DNA of 64,000 nucleotides from Pseudomonas brassicacearum subsp. brassicacearum (GCF_008801605.1 NZ_VZPJ01000002.1:124001-188000); one strand, 5' to 3'; shown: positions 18,207 to 27,899, counted from the first letter of the stretch. Numbers and translations: made by a program. Notes: generated from the letters alone by a model not told the origin.

Positions 18207-19073
18207 ATGTCCTTCGCTGAGCTGAAATCCTTCCACATGGTCGCCCGCCTGGGCAGCATCACCCAGGCGGCGAAAAAGCTCGGCCTCAGCCAGCCCACGG
18301 TCACCACGCAAATCCGCAGCCTCGAAGGGCAGTACGGCGTCGAGCTGTTCTACCGGGGTGGTCGGCGTCTGACCCTGAGCGATGAAGGCGTACGCCTGCT
18401 GCCCATGGTGCAGCAGTTGCTGCAACAGGAGGCCGACATTGAGTTCTTCTTGCGCAACTGCGGCCAGGTACAAGGTGCCCTGCGCATCGGCGCCACTGCG
18501 CCTTACTACATGCTCGACCTGGTTCGGCGCTTTCGCGAGCAACTGCCGCAATGCGAGGTGACCCTGGAGATCGGCAACTCGCAGCAGGTGATCGAAGCGC
18601 TGGAAGACTACCGCGTCGACCTTGCCGCCTCCTCGCTGTTGGTCGAAGACCCGCGACTGACCCGCCTGCTGTTGGGCCACGATCCACTGGTGTTGGCCGT
18701 ACACCGTAGTCACCCGCTGGCCGCGCGGGAACGCGTGCCGCTCGCAGCCCTGGCCGGGCACTGCCTGCTGATGCGCGAGAAAGGTTCGACCACTCGCGTG
18801 CTCACCGAACAGTTGCTGCGCGACGCTGGCGTGGCGCTGGGCTCGTTGTTGGAGATTGGCAGCCGCGAGTCGATCCACGAAGCGGTGCTGCGCAATATAG
18901 GCATCAGCATCACCGCTCGCCACGAAGTGCCGGCCAGCGCCGAGCTGCGGGTGATCGAACTGGAAGGCGCGCCGCTGATTGCCGAGTACCTCTACTGTCT
19001 CAAGGAGCGCCGCAGTGCGCGCCTGCCGGCGGCCTTTCTTGCGCTGGCGCGGGAAGCCGTGAGCACCTCGTAA
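18207..19073 (+). CDS. LysR-family regulator of the aminoethylphosphonate cluster
   Basis: A 288-residue LysR-type activator. The winged helix occupies residues 1-60 (LKSFHMVARLGSITQAAKKLGLSQPTVTTQ is the HTH), followed by the inducer-binding domain. It resembles the LysR subgroup repeatedly found beside 2-aminoethylphosphonate (AEP) genes. It is the first gene of a co-directional set and lies 147 bp upstream of the ABC ATPase gene. That gap is the expected target for activation. The inducer would be AEP or a related compound, by context only. Confidence 0.82.
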   Translation: MSFAELKSFHMVARLGSITQAAKKLGLSQPTVTTQIRSLEGQYGVELFYRGGRRLTLSDEGVRLLPMVQQLLQQEADIEFFLRNCGQVQGALRIGATAPYYMLDLVRRFREQLPQCEVTLEIGNSQQVIEALEDYRVDLAASSLLVEDPRLTRLLLGHDPLVLAVHRSHPLAARERVPLAALAGHCLLMREKGSTTRVLTEQLLRDAGVALGSLLEIGSRESIHEAVLRNIGISITARHEVPASAELRVIELEGAPLIAEYLYCLKERRSARLPAAFLALAREAVSTS

Positions 19074-19220
19074 GGCGCCTCGCTGCCCTCCCGCCGGGGC
19101 GCAAACACATCCCTACACAAATCCACCGATGCCACTATCGGCAGTTTTTGCCCAACTGCCATAAAGCCTTAGCACCCTGTGTCCAGGATGGACCTCGTAT
19201 TCCACCGACGAGGTTCCGCC

Positions 19221-20261
19221 ATGGCTACGGTCAGCTTGCAACTGCGCGATATCCACAAGGCCTTCGGCGCCTTTCAGGCGCTGGACGGGGTGTCGCTGGA
19301 CGTCTCTGCCGGCGAGCTGGTGTGCCTGCTCGGCCCCTCGGGCTGCGGCAAGACCACCCTGCTGCGCTGCATCGCCGGGCTGGAGCGCCAGGACGGCGGC
19401 AATATTTTCTTCGGCAAGCGTGATGTCTCCACGCTGCCACCGCAGGCGCGCGACTACGGCATCCTGTTCCAATCCTATGCGCTGTTTCCCAATCTCACGG
19501 TGGCGCAAAATATCGGTTACGGCCTGGCCGGCAATAGCCGCGAGAGCCTCCGTGCACGGGTCGCCGAGATGCTTGAGCTGGTCGGCCTCAAGGGCAGCGA
19601 GCAGAAATATCCCGGCCAACTCTCCGGCGGCCAGCAACAGCGCGTGGCCCTGGCCCGCGCCCTCGCGCCGGCACCCAAGCTGCTGCTGCTGGACGAACCG
19701 ATGTCGGCCCTCGACGCTCGCGTGCGCGAACACCTGTGTGGTGAGCTGCGCCAGTTGCAGAAGAGCCTGGGCATCACCACCGTGATGGTCACCCACAATC
19801 AGGACGAGGCCATGCTCATGGCCGACCGTATCGCGGTGATCAACCACGGTCGGGTCGAGCAATACGCCACGCCCCAGGAGATCTATCGCGCGCCCGCCAC
19901 GCCCTTCGTCGCCGAGTTCGTCGGCCAGGGCAACTGGCTGCCCTACGAGCGCGACGGCGAGCACGCCCGGGTTGGCGAGCTTAGCCTGCGTCTGCACGGC
20001 GTCCGGCCGGCCGAACGCGGTCGCCTGTTCTGCCGGCCCGAGGCGGTGGTGGTCAACCCGCCGGTGCACGAAGACAACCTGTTCAGCGCACAGATGCGCG
20101 AGATCACCTTCCTCGGCAATCGCTGCCGCCTGAGTTTCGAGCTGGACGCCCTGCCGGGTCATGCCCTGCTTGCCGAGCTGGCGCCGGACGCCATGCCGCG
20201 CCTGGGCGCCCCGCATATCTGGGTGGCCCTGCCGCCGCGCAGCCTGCAAGTGTTCGTCTGA
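19221..20261 (+). CDS. 2-Aminoethylphosphonate ABC transporter ATP-binding protein
   Basis: A 346-residue ATPase. Walker A is [10 protein letters not shown]-loop [10 protein letters not shown], signature [15 protein letters not shown], Walker [14 protein letters not shown]-loop [11 protein letters not shown]-terminal TOBE-like domain (from about 240) follows. Its best-known relatives are ferric/polyamine/thiosulfate-type importers, and the phosphonate role comes from the neighbouring phnX and the paired permease and binding protein. I chose [10 protein letters not shown] over an in-frame start 42 bp earlier. The stop overlaps the permease ATG (TGATG). Confidence 0.85.
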   Translation: MATVSLQLRDIHKAFGAFQALDGVSLDVSAGELVCLLGPSGCGKTTLLRCIAGLERQDGGNIFFGKRDVSTLPPQARDYGILFQSYALFPNLTVAQNIGYGLAGNSRESLRARVAEMLELVGLKGSEQKYPGQLSGGQQQRVALARALAPAPKLLLLDEPMSALDARVREHLCGELRQLQKSLGITTVMVTHNQDEAMLMADRIAVINHGRVEQYATPQEIYRAPATPFVAEFVGQGNWLPYERDGEHARVGELSLRLHGVRPAERGRLFCRPEAVVVNPPVHEDNLFSAQMREITFLGNRCRLSFELDALPGHALLAELAPDAMPRLGAPHIWVALPPRSLQVFV

Positions 20262-21970
20262 TGGAACAGGTATTGCTGAGCAAGCCCCAAGCCGGCGCGC
20301 GGCGCATGCCGGCCGACCTGGCCGACCGGATATTCGTCCTCGGTGGCCAGTGGTTGCTGTTGGTGTTGCTGGTGCTCGCCGTGCTGCTGCCGCTACTGGC
20401 CATGCTTTGGCGCGGCTTTGCCAGCGAGCCCGGGCAGGGCGGTGGGCTGACGGCGGCGGCCGAACTGTTCACCAGTGCCAACTTCCGCTGGCTGCTGGGC
20501 AACAGCCTGACGGTTTCGCTGACCGTGGCCGCCATCGTCGTGCCGCTAGCCTACGCCTTCGCCTATGCGCTGCAGCGTACCTGCGTGCCGGCCAAGGGCC
20601 TGTGGCGCGGCATTTCCCTGCTGCCGCTGCTGGCACCGTCGATATTGCCGGGCATCGCGCTGATCTACCTGTTTGGCAACCAGGGCGCGCTCCGGCACCT
20701 GCTCACGGACAATATCTATGGCTTCTGGGGCATCGTTATCGGCGAAGCCATCTACACCTTCCCCCATGCGCTGATGGTGCTGCTTTCAGCCCTGGCCCTG
20801 GCCGATGCGCGCCTGTTCGACGCGGCCTCGAGCATGGGTGCGTCACCGTGGCGGGCATTTCGCAGCATCACTTGGCCGGGCAGCCGACAGGGCGCATTCG
20901 CCGCCTTCTGCCTGGTGTTCACCCTGTGCATCACCGATTTCGGCGCGCCGGTGGTGGTCGGCGGCGATTATCAGGTGCTGGCGCTGGAGGCCTACAAAGC
21001 AGTGGTTGGGCAACAGCAGTTCGGCCGCGGCGCGCTGATCGGCATGGTCCTGCTGCTGCCGGCGCTGTTGAGCTTCGCCGTCGACCTGTGGCTACGCCGG
21101 CGTCAGCGCGAGGCAATGAGCGGTCGCGCCCAGGTTTACCAGCCGCAACCGTCGCGCCGCCGCGACCTGGCCTTCCTTGCCGTGGTGCTGCTGATCTGCG
21201 CGGCGCTGCTCGGTGTGTTCGGCATGGCGATGTACTCGTCGCTGGTCAAGTTCTGGCCCTACGACCTGTCGCTGTCGCTGCACCACTACACCTTTTCCGA
21301 ACTCCCCGGCGGCTGGCAGGTGTACCGCAACAGCCTGCTGCTGGCCGGCTGCACGGCCGTGTTCGGCAGCCTGCTGACCTTCACCGGCGCCTACCTGCTG
21401 GAGAAGACCCGGCAGAGCCCGCTGACCCAGGCCCTGCGTCTGCTCAGCTTCGTGCCGATGGCGGTGCCGGGGTTGGTGCTGGGCCTGGGCTACGTGTTTT
21501 TCTTCAACTTGCCGGGCAATCCGCTGCACGGTCTGTACGGCAGCCTGACCCTGCTGGTGGCGTGCACCATCGCGCACTTCCTGACCACTGCGCAGTTGAC
21601 TGCCAGCGCCGCGCTGCGCCAGCTCGATGGCGAGTTCGAGGCCGCGGCGCTGTCGCTGAAGGTGCCGCTGCTGCGCCACTTTTTGCGCGTCACCCTGCCA
21701 ATTTGCCTGCCGGCGTTGCTCGACATCCTGCGCTACCTGTTCGTCTCGGCGATGACCACGGTGTCGGCGGTGATCTTCCTCTACAGCCCGGACAGCCTGC
21801 TCGCCGCCATCGCCGTGCTGAACATGGACGACGCCGGCAACGTCGGCGGCGCCGCCGCCATGTCCACCCTGATTCTGCTCACCTCGGCCGCGGTTTCGCT
21901 GCTGCTGGCGGGGGCCTCACGCGGTGTGCTGCGTCGGGCCCAAGCCTGGCGCACGACCGCCGGCCATTGA
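20261..21970 (+). CDS. 2-Aminoethylphosphonate ABC transporter permease (two fused domains)
   Basis: A 569-residue inner-membrane protein with about twelve hydrophobic segments in two homologous halves, like FbpB-type permeases. Each half has its own EAA loop: [21 protein letters not shown] near 190-210 and [21 protein letters not shown] near 465-485. The fusion means a single gene supplies both permease subunits. It is translationally coupled to the ATPase gene upstream, and phnX begins 17 bp downstream. Confidence 0.86.
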   Translation: MEQVLLSKPQAGARRMPADLADRIFVLGGQWLLLVLLVLAVLLPLLAMLWRGFASEPGQGGGLTAAAELFTSANFRWLLGNSLTVSLTVAAIVVPLAYAFAYALQRTCVPAKGLWRGISLLPLLAPSILPGIALIYLFGNQGALRHLLTDNIYGFWGIVIGEAIYTFPHALMVLLSALALADARLFDAASSMGASPWRAFRSITWPGSRQGAFAAFCLVFTLCITDFGAPVVVGGDYQVLALEAYKAVVGQQQFGRGALIGMVLLLPALLSFAVDLWLRRRQREAMSGRAQVYQPQPSRRRDLAFLAVVLLICAALLGVFGMAMYSSLVKFWPYDLSLSLHHYTFSELPGGWQVYRNSLLLAGCTAVFGSLLTFTGAYLLEKTRQSPLTQALRLLSFVPMAVPGLVLGLGYVFFFNLPGNPLHGLYGSLTLLVACTIAHFLTTAQLTASAALRQLDGEFEAAALSLKVPLLRHFLRVTLPICLPALLDILRYLFVSAMTTVSAVIFLYSPDSLLAAIAVLNMDDAGNVGGAAAMSTLILLTSAAVSLLLAGASRGVLRRAQAWRTTAGH

Positions 21971-21987
21971 TTACCCTGGAGACTGCC

Positions 21988-22815
21988 ATGCACTACCAAC
22001 ACCCCGACCGCCTGCACGCCGCCATTCTCGACTGGGCCGGCACCGTGGTCGATTTCGGCTCCTTCGCGCCAACCCGCATCTTCGTCGAGGCCTTCGCCAG
22101 TTTCGACGTCGAGATCAGCCTGGAGGAGGCGCGCGGGCCGATGGGCATGGGCAAATGGGACCATATCCGCGCCCTGTGCAACCTGCCGGCGATTGCCGAG
22201 CGCTACCAGCGTCGCTTCGGCCGTCTGCCGAGCGATGAAGATGTGACGGCAATTTATGAGCGCTTCATGCCCTTGCAGATCGCCAAGGTCGGCGAGCACT
22301 CGGCGCTGATCCCCGGCGCGCTGGCGTGTATCGCCGCGCTGCGCGAGCGCGGCCTCAAGCTCGGCAGCTGCTCCGGCTATCCCAAACAGGTGATGGACAA
22401 GGTGGTCGAGCTGGCCGCCGCCAATGGCTATAGCCCGGACCATGTGGTCGCCACCGACGAGGTGCCCAAGGGTCGGCCGAGCCCGGCCCAGGCGCTGGCC
22501 AACGTCATCGCCCTCGGCCTCGACGACGTGGCTGCCTGCGTCAAGGTCGACGACACCGAGCCGGGCATCCTCGAAGGCCGCAGCGCCGGCATGTGGACCG
22601 TGGCGCTGCGCTTCTCCGGCAACTTTCTGGGCCTTGACTGGGCGCAGTACCAGGCCCTGACGCCCGCGCAGCGCGAAGCCGAGCGCACGCGCATCGACGC
22701 GCTGTTCGCGCCGAGCCGGCCGCATTACCTGATCGACACCCTCGCCGAACTGCCGCCGGTGATCGACGCGATCAACGCTCGCCTGGCCCGGGGCGAGAGT
22801 CCGCAAGCCAGCTGA
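21988..22815 (+). CDS. phnX: Phosphonoacetaldehyde hydrolase (phosphonatase)
   Basis: Cleaves phosphonoacetaldehyde to acetaldehyde and phosphate, the C-P bond-breaking step of AEP use. At 275 residues it is a HAD-superfamily enzyme. The nucleophile is Asp15 in ILDWAGT, the Schiff-base lysine Lys56 in MGMGKWDH, and the acidic motif KVDDTEPG is near residue 190. These match the B. cereus enzyme pattern (Asp12, Lys53). The usual upstream partner, the transaminase PhnW, is absent from the cluster; an FAD oxidoreductase is encoded instead. Confidence 0.94.
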   Translation: MHYQHPDRLHAAILDWAGTVVDFGSFAPTRIFVEAFASFDVEISLEEARGPMGMGKWDHIRALCNLPAIAERYQRRFGRLPSDEDVTAIYERFMPLQIAKVGEHSALIPGALACIAALRERGLKLGSCSGYPKQVMDKVVELAAANGYSPDHVVATDEVPKGRPSPAQALANVIALGLDDVAACVKVDDTEPGILEGRSAGMWTVALRFSGNFLGLDWAQYQALTPAQREAERTRIDALFAPSRPHYLIDTLAELPPVIDAINARLARGESPQAS

Positions 22816-22859
22816 ATTCGAATAGCCAACGCCACGCAATGCCAACCAAGGAGCTCTTC

Positions 22860-23879
22860 ATGTTCAAACGCACCGCTCTGGCCGCCGGCCTGCTCGCCGC
22901 TTGCGCCATGCAGGCCCAGGCCAACACCGAGCTGACCGTGTACACCGCCCTCGAAGTGGAACAGCTGGCCGCCTACAAGAGCGCCTTCGAAAAGCTGCAC
23001 CCGGATATCGAGATCAAGTGGGTACGCGACTCCACCGGTATTGTCACCGCCAAGCTGCTGGCCGAGAAGGATCGTCCGCAGGCAGACGTTGTCTGGGGCC
23101 TGGCTGGCTCGAGCCTGGCTGTGCTCAAGCAACAAGGCATGCTCGAAGCCTACGCCCCGGCCAACCTGGACAAGATCGGCGCCAACTACCGCGACACCGC
23201 CAACCCACCGGCCTGGGTCGGCATGGACGTGTGGGCTGCGACCATCTGCTTCAACACCATCGAGGCCGAGAAGCAGGGCCTGCCCAAGCCGACCAAATGG
23301 GAAGACCTGACCAACCCGGTGTACAAGGGCAAGATCGTCATGCCGAACCCGGCTTCGTCCGGCACCGGCTACCTCGACGTCAGCGCCTGGTTGCAGACCT
23401 TCGGCGAGCCCCAGGGCTGGGCCTACATGGACAAGCTGCACCAGAACATCGGCCAGTACACCCACTCCGGCTCCAAGCCGTGCAAGCTGGCCGCCGCCGG
23501 CGAGTTCCCCATCGGCATCTCCTTCGAGTACCCGGCTGTGCAACTCAAGCGCAAGGGTGCGCCGCTGGACATCGTCCTGCCGAAGGAAGGCCTGGGTTGG
23601 GAGATCGAGGCCACCGGCATCATCAAGGGCACCGAGCAGCTGGAAGCGGCGAAGAAGCTCGCCGACTTCTCCGCCAGCCGCGAGGCCATGGACCTGTACA
23701 AGGCGAATTTCGCCGTGCTGGCCCAGCCGGGCATCGCCGAGCGCTTCCAGGAACTGCCCGCCGACTACGAGCAGCGCCTGATCAAGAACGACTTCGCCTG
23801 GGCCTCGGAAAACCGCGACAAGATCCTCGCCGAATGGCGCAAGCGCTACGACGGCAAGTCCGAACCTGTCGCCCAGTGA
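22860..23879 (+). CDS. 2-Aminoethylphosphonate ABC transporter substrate-binding protein
   Basis: Periplasmic binding protein of 339 residues. The signal peptide ends near QAQA-NTE (residue 22), with no lipobox. The fold is that of the iron/AEP type family 1 binding proteins (LTVYTALEVEQLAAYKSAFEK, ADVVWGLAGSSLAVL, PNPASSGTGYLDVSAWLQ). Its start MFKRTALAAG has AAGGAG 8 bp upstream. It is placed after phnX and not beside its transporter genes, but all are co-directional. Confidence 0.86.
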   Translation: MFKRTALAAGLLAACAMQAQANTELTVYTALEVEQLAAYKSAFEKLHPDIEIKWVRDSTGIVTAKLLAEKDRPQADVVWGLAGSSLAVLKQQGMLEAYAPANLDKIGANYRDTANPPAWVGMDVWAATICFNTIEAEKQGLPKPTKWEDLTNPVYKGKIVMPNPASSGTGYLDVSAWLQTFGEPQGWAYMDKLHQNIGQYTHSGSKPCKLAAAGEFPIGISFEYPAVQLKRKGAPLDIVLPKEGLGWEIEATGIIKGTEQLEAAKKLADFSASREAMDLYKANFAVLAQPGIAERFQELPADYEQRLIKNDFAWASENRDKILAEWRKRYDGKSEPVAQ

Positions 23880-24029
23880 CGTGGCCGGCAGAATCCTGTT
23901 GGCGGTGTGACGCGGGTCTGCTGTACGGCTCGCCCGCCAGCCTTGCCAGAGGGGTTCTGCCAATCGGTGCTGCACGTTGATTCATCCGGCTGCGTTGGCG
24001 GCCGCCTTTTTCGTTCCAGGAGTTTCCCC

Positions 24030-25187
24030 ATGAGTCAGCACGACTGCGATCTGTTGATCGTCGGTGCCGGCATGCTCGGCCTCGCCCATGCCTGGGCCGG
24101 CGCCAAGCGCGGCCTCAAGGTACGTGTGTTCGAGCGCAGCCACACGCCGCTCGGCGCCTCCATCCGCAACTTCGGCCAGGCCCTGGTCACTGGCCAGGCA
24201 CCCGGCGTGATGCTCGACCTGGCCCGCCAGTCCCGCGGCCTGTGGGCCGAACTGGGCCAGGCCGCCGGCCTGCAGCTCAAGCAACAGGGCTCACTGCTGT
24301 TTGCACGCAGCGAAGCCGAAGAAGCCTTGCTCGAAGCCTTCTGCGCGGGCCGCGCTCGTGAGCAGGGCTACCGCGTCGAGCTACTGCGCGGCGCCGCCCT
24401 GAATGGGCTGTACGGCGGACGTTTCGCCCACCATCGTGCCGCCCTGCATGGCCTCGACGACCAGCAGCTGTATTCCCGTGAGGCGCTGCCGCAGATCGTC
24501 GATTACCTGCGCGGGTTGGGCGTGCAGTTCCACTTCTCCACCCTGGTGCGTGACGTCGAACCAGGTAGCGCCCTGACCAGCGCCGGAAGTTTCAGCGCCA
24601 GGCACATCGTGGTCTGCTCCGGACACGATTATCAGACCTTGCTGGCCGAGCCGCTGGCCGCACTCCAGCCTTCGGTGTGTCGCTTGCAGATGCTGCGCGC
24701 CCGCCTGCAACAGCCGCTGGACCTGCAGCACGCGGCGCTCACCGGACTCAGCTGCGTGCATTACGGCGCTTTCGCCGATCTGCCGGAAGCCGAGGCCATT
24801 CGCGCGCAGATCCGCCGCGAGCAGCCGGAACTGGAAACCCACGGCATCCACCTGCTGGTCAGCCCGACGCCCCATGGCGAGTTGATCATCGGCGACTCCC
24901 ACGACTACGGCAGCGACGCCTCGCCGTTCAATGCCGAGGCCGTGGACGACCTCATGCTGGCGCTGGCCGAGCACACCCTGGGCGGCAAGCTGCAGGTGCT
25001 GGAACGCTGGCAGGGCGTATACGGCTCGCGCGGGCCCGGCCCGTTCAGCGTGGTGCAAGCCGGAGCAGGTGTCAGCGCCGTACTGATGCACACCGGCCTG
25101 GGCATGAGCGTCGGCCTAGGCCTCGGCGAGCGCAGCCTGGCGGCGCTGCTCGGCGAAGAAGAATGGCCGCAGGCGTGCGTCGCATGA
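24030..25187 (+). CDS. FAD-dependent amine oxidoreductase of phosphonate clusters (TIGR03364-like)
   Basis: A 385-residue DAO-family flavoprotein. The dinucleotide fold LLIVGAGMLGLAHAWAG begins at residue 8, and the second FAD contact is LGASIRNFGQ. The family is recurrent in phosphonate operons, and members have been proposed to oxidise AEP or N-methyl-AEP to phosphonoacetaldehyde. With no PhnW in the cluster, it is the best candidate for making the PhnX substrate. AGGAG lies 8 bp upstream of the ATG. The stop overlaps the next gene's start (ATGA). Confidence 0.82.
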   Translation: MSQHDCDLLIVGAGMLGLAHAWAGAKRGLKVRVFERSHTPLGASIRNFGQALVTGQAPGVMLDLARQSRGLWAELGQAAGLQLKQQGSLLFARSEAEEALLEAFCAGRAREQGYRVELLRGAALNGLYGGRFAHHRAALHGLDDQQLYSREALPQIVDYLRGLGVQFHFSTLVRDVEPGSALTSAGSFSARHIVVCSGHDYQTLLAEPLAALQPSVCRLQMLRARLQQPLDLQHAALTGLSCVHYGAFADLPEAEAIRAQIRREQPELETHGIHLLVSPTPHGELIIGDSHDYGSDASPFNAEAVDDLMLALAEHTLGGKLQVLERWQGVYGSRGPGPFSVVQAGAGVSAVLMHTGLGMSVGLGLGERSLAALLGEEEWPQACVA

Positions 25188-25753
25188 GCGCGGAGCAGGC
25201 GGTGGCCGAACTGTTTGCCCTGTGCCGCCAGCAGGCGCAGGCGGACTACATCGGCGAGGCGGTCAGCCAGCTCGAACACATGGTCCAGGCCGCCGAGCTG
25301 GCACGTGACGAAGGGGCAGACGAGGAGTTGGTGCTGGCCGCTTTCTGCCACGACGTCGGGCACTTCTGTGCGCCGCTGACGACGGAAAACTCAATGGCCG
25401 GCCTGGGCCGTCGAGGCCACGAGCGGGTGGGCGCAAACTGGCTGTTGGGGTTGGGCTTCTCCCAGCGCCTGGCGGGGCTGGTGGCGCGGCATGTTGACGC
25501 CAAGCGTTACCTGAGCTGGCGCGAACCGGCTTATCTGGCAGGGTTGAGTGAGGCCAGCCGGCAAACGCTGCACTGGCAGGGCGGACCGATGACGCCCCCT
25601 GAGGCCGAAGCTTTCGAGGCCGACCCGCTGTTTGCCGACAGCCTGCGTTTGCGCCGCTGGGACGAGGCGGCCAAGGTCGCCGGGAGACCTTCAACCGATC
25701 TCAGCGATTTGGAGCAGCTTGCGATACGTGTTCACCAGGCTGCGATACCTTGA
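25184..25753 (+). CDS. HD-domain mixed-valent diiron oxygenase, PhnZ/TmpB family
   Basis: A 189-residue HD protein of the family associated with phosphonate degradation. Every position expected for the PhnZ diiron centre and substrate pocket is present at nearly the same numbering: Tyr22, Glu25, His32, His56-Asp57 (FCHDVGH), His79, His103 and Asp160. PhnZ cleaves the C-P bond of a 1-hydroxylated AEP made by PhnY, and TmpB handles the trimethylated analogue. No PhnY-type hydroxylase is encoded nearby. It overlaps the FAD gene by 4 bp. Confidence 0.85.
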   Translation: MSAEQAVAELFALCRQQAQADYIGEAVSQLEHMVQAAELARDEGADEELVLAAFCHDVGHFCAPLTTENSMAGLGRRGHERVGANWLLGLGFSQRLAGLVARHVDAKRYLSWREPAYLAGLSEASRQTLHWQGGPMTPPEAEAFEADPLFADSLRLRRWDEAAKVAGRPSTDLSDLEQLAIRVHQAAIP

Positions 25754-25855
25754 GAGGTCCTCAGGTGCAGGTCGGTCAACAATAGCGATGCTTCCTGCTT
25801 CTCGGCCTGGTTATCACCTCTATCGGAAAGGACCGACCGGTAGGTGAAATAAAGC

Positions 25856-25930
25856 AAACCCGGCGCACTCGAAGGCGCCTTGCGCACAGCCACCATCAAG
25901 TGCGGGCAAACGCCTGACTGGATGACACTC
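25856..25930. repeat. Right copy of the repeat flanking the phosphonate cluster
   Basis: The sequence CCGGCGCACTCGAAGGCGCC followed by TGCGCACAGCCACCATCAA matches 17769-17838 at roughly four positions in five over about 50 bp, in the same orientation. At 17.8 kb this sequence belongs to the DUF6124 upstream region. Here no DUF6124 gene is attached. The rest of the gap 25754-26050 holds no gene. Confidence 0.65.
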
Positions 25931-26050
25931 GCATTTGCCCCTTGTTCAGGCCGAACGAACCCTAGGATCTGCTTCATTGTTCTACAACCCGCATGATAAA
26001 TTCCCCGCCGCGACCTCTAATCAATAGAGGGCATTCAGGGAGAGAAGTAA

Positions 26051-26425
26051 GTGATCAAGTCTTTGTTGGTTGGGACATTGCTGGCAATGGCATCAGCATC
26101 GGCATCTGCGATGAGTTGCGATAACCCTAGAAACGCCTATGACAGAACCTATTGCGCATCGCTGAAAATGGTTCAGTCGGATCAGGACATCAATGATCAA
26201 TACAAGAAGACGATGAGTGCGCTGAACCCGGATCAAAAGAAAAAAGTGAAAGCCGCTCAAATCCAGTGGATCAAAAATCGTGACAGCGCCTGTTCCAACG
26301 ATGGCCTGCTCTACCTGGACTGTGCCAACGAGAAGACCGAGGCGCGTATCGTCATCCTCAAAGCTGTCGAGCGCGAGTGCCGTGCCGCCGGTTGCGACGA
26401 CGCCAAGCTGTCGCAAGTCGAGTAA
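26051..26425 (+). CDS. Secreted LprI-like (DUF1311) protein
   Basis: A 124-residue exported protein. The signal peptide ends near SASA-MSC (residue 20). The mature part has six cysteines (CDNPRNAYDRTYC, CSNDG, DCANEKTEAR, CRAAGC) and the pattern DINDQYKKTM...WIKNRDSAC of the DUF1311 family, whose mycobacterial member LprI inhibits lysozyme. The role here is unproved. AGGGAGAGAAG lies just upstream of the start, which is GTG or the equivalent at 26051. An intrinsic terminator follows at 26450. Confidence 0.8.
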   Translation: MIKSLLVGTLLAMASASASAMSCDNPRNAYDRTYCASLKMVQSDQDINDQYKKTMSALNPDQKKKVKAAQIQWIKNRDSACSNDGLLYLDCANEKTEARIVILKAVERECRAAGCDDAKLSQVE

Positions 26426-26449
26426 GCCGTAAACAACTTGCCCTCGCTG

Positions 26450-26479
26450 AAAAACCCGACGTAAAACGTCGGGTTTTTC
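26450..26479 (+). terminator. Intrinsic terminator after the DUF1311 gene
   Basis: AAAACCCGACG pairs with CGTCGGGTTTTT around a 4-nt loop. Confidence 0.9.
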
Positions 26480-26496
26480 TTTGGCGGGTTCACCCG

Positions 26497-26547
26497 CTAT
26501 CGCGGCTCAACGCTATTCAACACCCGATTCGCCAACAACGACTCAAC
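26497..26547 (-). pseudogene. 3'-end remnant of a DUF6124 gene
   Basis: Read on the minus strand, this fragment encodes RVESLLANRVLNSVEPR followed by TAG. This matches the C-terminus of the DUF6124 protein at 17319 (SSLLANRVLNNVDPR). Similarity ends abruptly at 26547; the remaining 300 bp of the gene is missing. The rest of the gap up to 26747 shows no other gene. Confidence 0.75.
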
Positions 26548-26747
26548 TCGCCCTTGCCCCTTTTTTCATGCCTGGTGCAGGCCACACACTCTTCAGGCTC
26601 GGGGAGTTACGCCAGCGAGGCGAAGATCCCAGCGGGCGGGACAGCGAGATGTTTCGCTAAATCTCATCTTCACAGTAATTCAGTTGTTTGCATTGGTGGC
26701 AGGGTGCCACAATCGTTTTTTTGTTGCGTCATAACCAGGTGGTTCAA

Positions 26748-27872
26748 ATGTATGGCCCAAGATTGCGCAATGGCCAGGATTTTGTAATAGCCGAGCAGGT
26801 TCGAACTGACCGATTGCAGCAACTGTTTCGCCAATCCGTTTCTGCGGTTTTGGGTAGTTACCTGGCTGCCATCATGCTGAGCTGGCTGTGTTGGGATCGT
26901 TTTGAGCACAGCGCTATTTTTTGGTGGCTGGCCATCCTGACCGCATCGACGCTGGTGCGTATCGCGATGTTCGTTGCCTATTTCCGCAGCGACGAAAGTC
27001 AGCGCACGCCTCAACATTGGGAACGCAAATACTGGGTCACGCTGGTGCTGTCAGCCAGCATCTGGGGCGGTGGGGCGTTTGTGCTCATGCCGGCGGACGA
27101 TTTGTTGTCGCAGGCGTTGGTCATGCTTTTTACGGTCGGGATGTCCGTCAGTGCGGTGTCCTGCTACTCGGCCTATCGCGATATGACACTGGTTTCCATC
27201 GGCGTGGTGTTGTTGCCGTGCACGATCTGGCTGCTGTTTCAACCGTCCCCGATCCAAGTCGGCATGGCCCTTTCGATTTTGGTATTCACGGCATTTGCGG
27301 CCCGCGCCACGCACAAAATGTCTCAGGCACTGGAAATCGCCTTTCGACTCACCCGTGAAATGGAACAGGCGAACAGCATTTCAACCCGCGCCGCACAAAC
27401 CGATGAACTGACCGGCCTGAAGAGTCGACGGGCATTTTTCGAGCATGCCCAGCAGCTTTACAACGAGTGCAAGGCCAAGCGGCAAGGGTTGTGCGCGGTC
27501 ATGTTGGACATGGATCACTTCAAGCACATCAACGACACCTACGGCCATCAGGTCGGCGATCAGGTTTTGCGCCAGATGGGGACGGTCATCAGTTCGTCGT
27601 TTCGGGCAACCGATATCCACGGTCGGCTCGGGGGCGAAGAGTTCGCCATTCTGCTCCCGGACACTTCCATTGAGGTTGCTACCCAGATTGCAGAACGGCT
27701 CATCGATACGATTGCAGGTTTGACGATCGAGCCTGTTCACCATATCTCAGCCAGCCTTGGCGTCGCATCGACGGAGGCTTGTAATAAGGATCTTCACAGC
27801 TTGATGAACGATGCGGATAAAGCCCTGTATCGAGCGAAGGCGTTGGGGCGTAATCGAGTGGCGGTTGCTTAG
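26748..27872 (+). CDS. Membrane diguanylate cyclase
   Basis: A 374-residue c-di-GMP synthase. About six hydrophobic segments (residues ~25-190) form a membrane sensor of unknown ligand. A short coiled segment follows (REMEQANSISTRAAQTDELTGL), then a GGDEF domain with the active-site motif RLGGEEFAILLP. The Asp of MLDMDHFKHIND is the metal site. No RXXD inhibitory site is evident just before the GG(E)EF motif. I chose MYGPRLRNGQ at 26748; a TTG 60 bp earlier is in frame. Not clearly in an operon. Confidence 0.88.
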   Translation: MYGPRLRNGQDFVIAEQVRTDRLQQLFRQSVSAVLGSYLAAIMLSWLCWDRFEHSAIFWWLAILTASTLVRIAMFVAYFRSDESQRTPQHWERKYWVTLVLSASIWGGGAFVLMPADDLLSQALVMLFTVGMSVSAVSCYSAYRDMTLVSIGVVLLPCTIWLLFQPSPIQVGMALSILVFTAFAARATHKMSQALEIAFRLTREMEQANSISTRAAQTDELTGLKSRRAFFEHAQQLYNECKAKRQGLCAVMLDMDHFKHINDTYGHQVGDQVLRQMGTVISSSFRATDIHGRLGGEEFAILLPDTSIEVATQIAERLIDTIAGLTIEPVHHISASLGVASTEACNKDLHSLMNDADKALYRAKALGRNRVAVA

Positions 27873-27899
27873 TCGGGTTGGCTTTGCCCTGCGCGAAAC

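Noticed and set aside
23880..24029. GC-rich hairpin and short T run (GGCGGCCGCCTTTTT) before the FAD oxidoreductase gene as an internal terminator
   Set aside because: The stem is only about four to five base pairs, so termination is doubtful and I did not list it.
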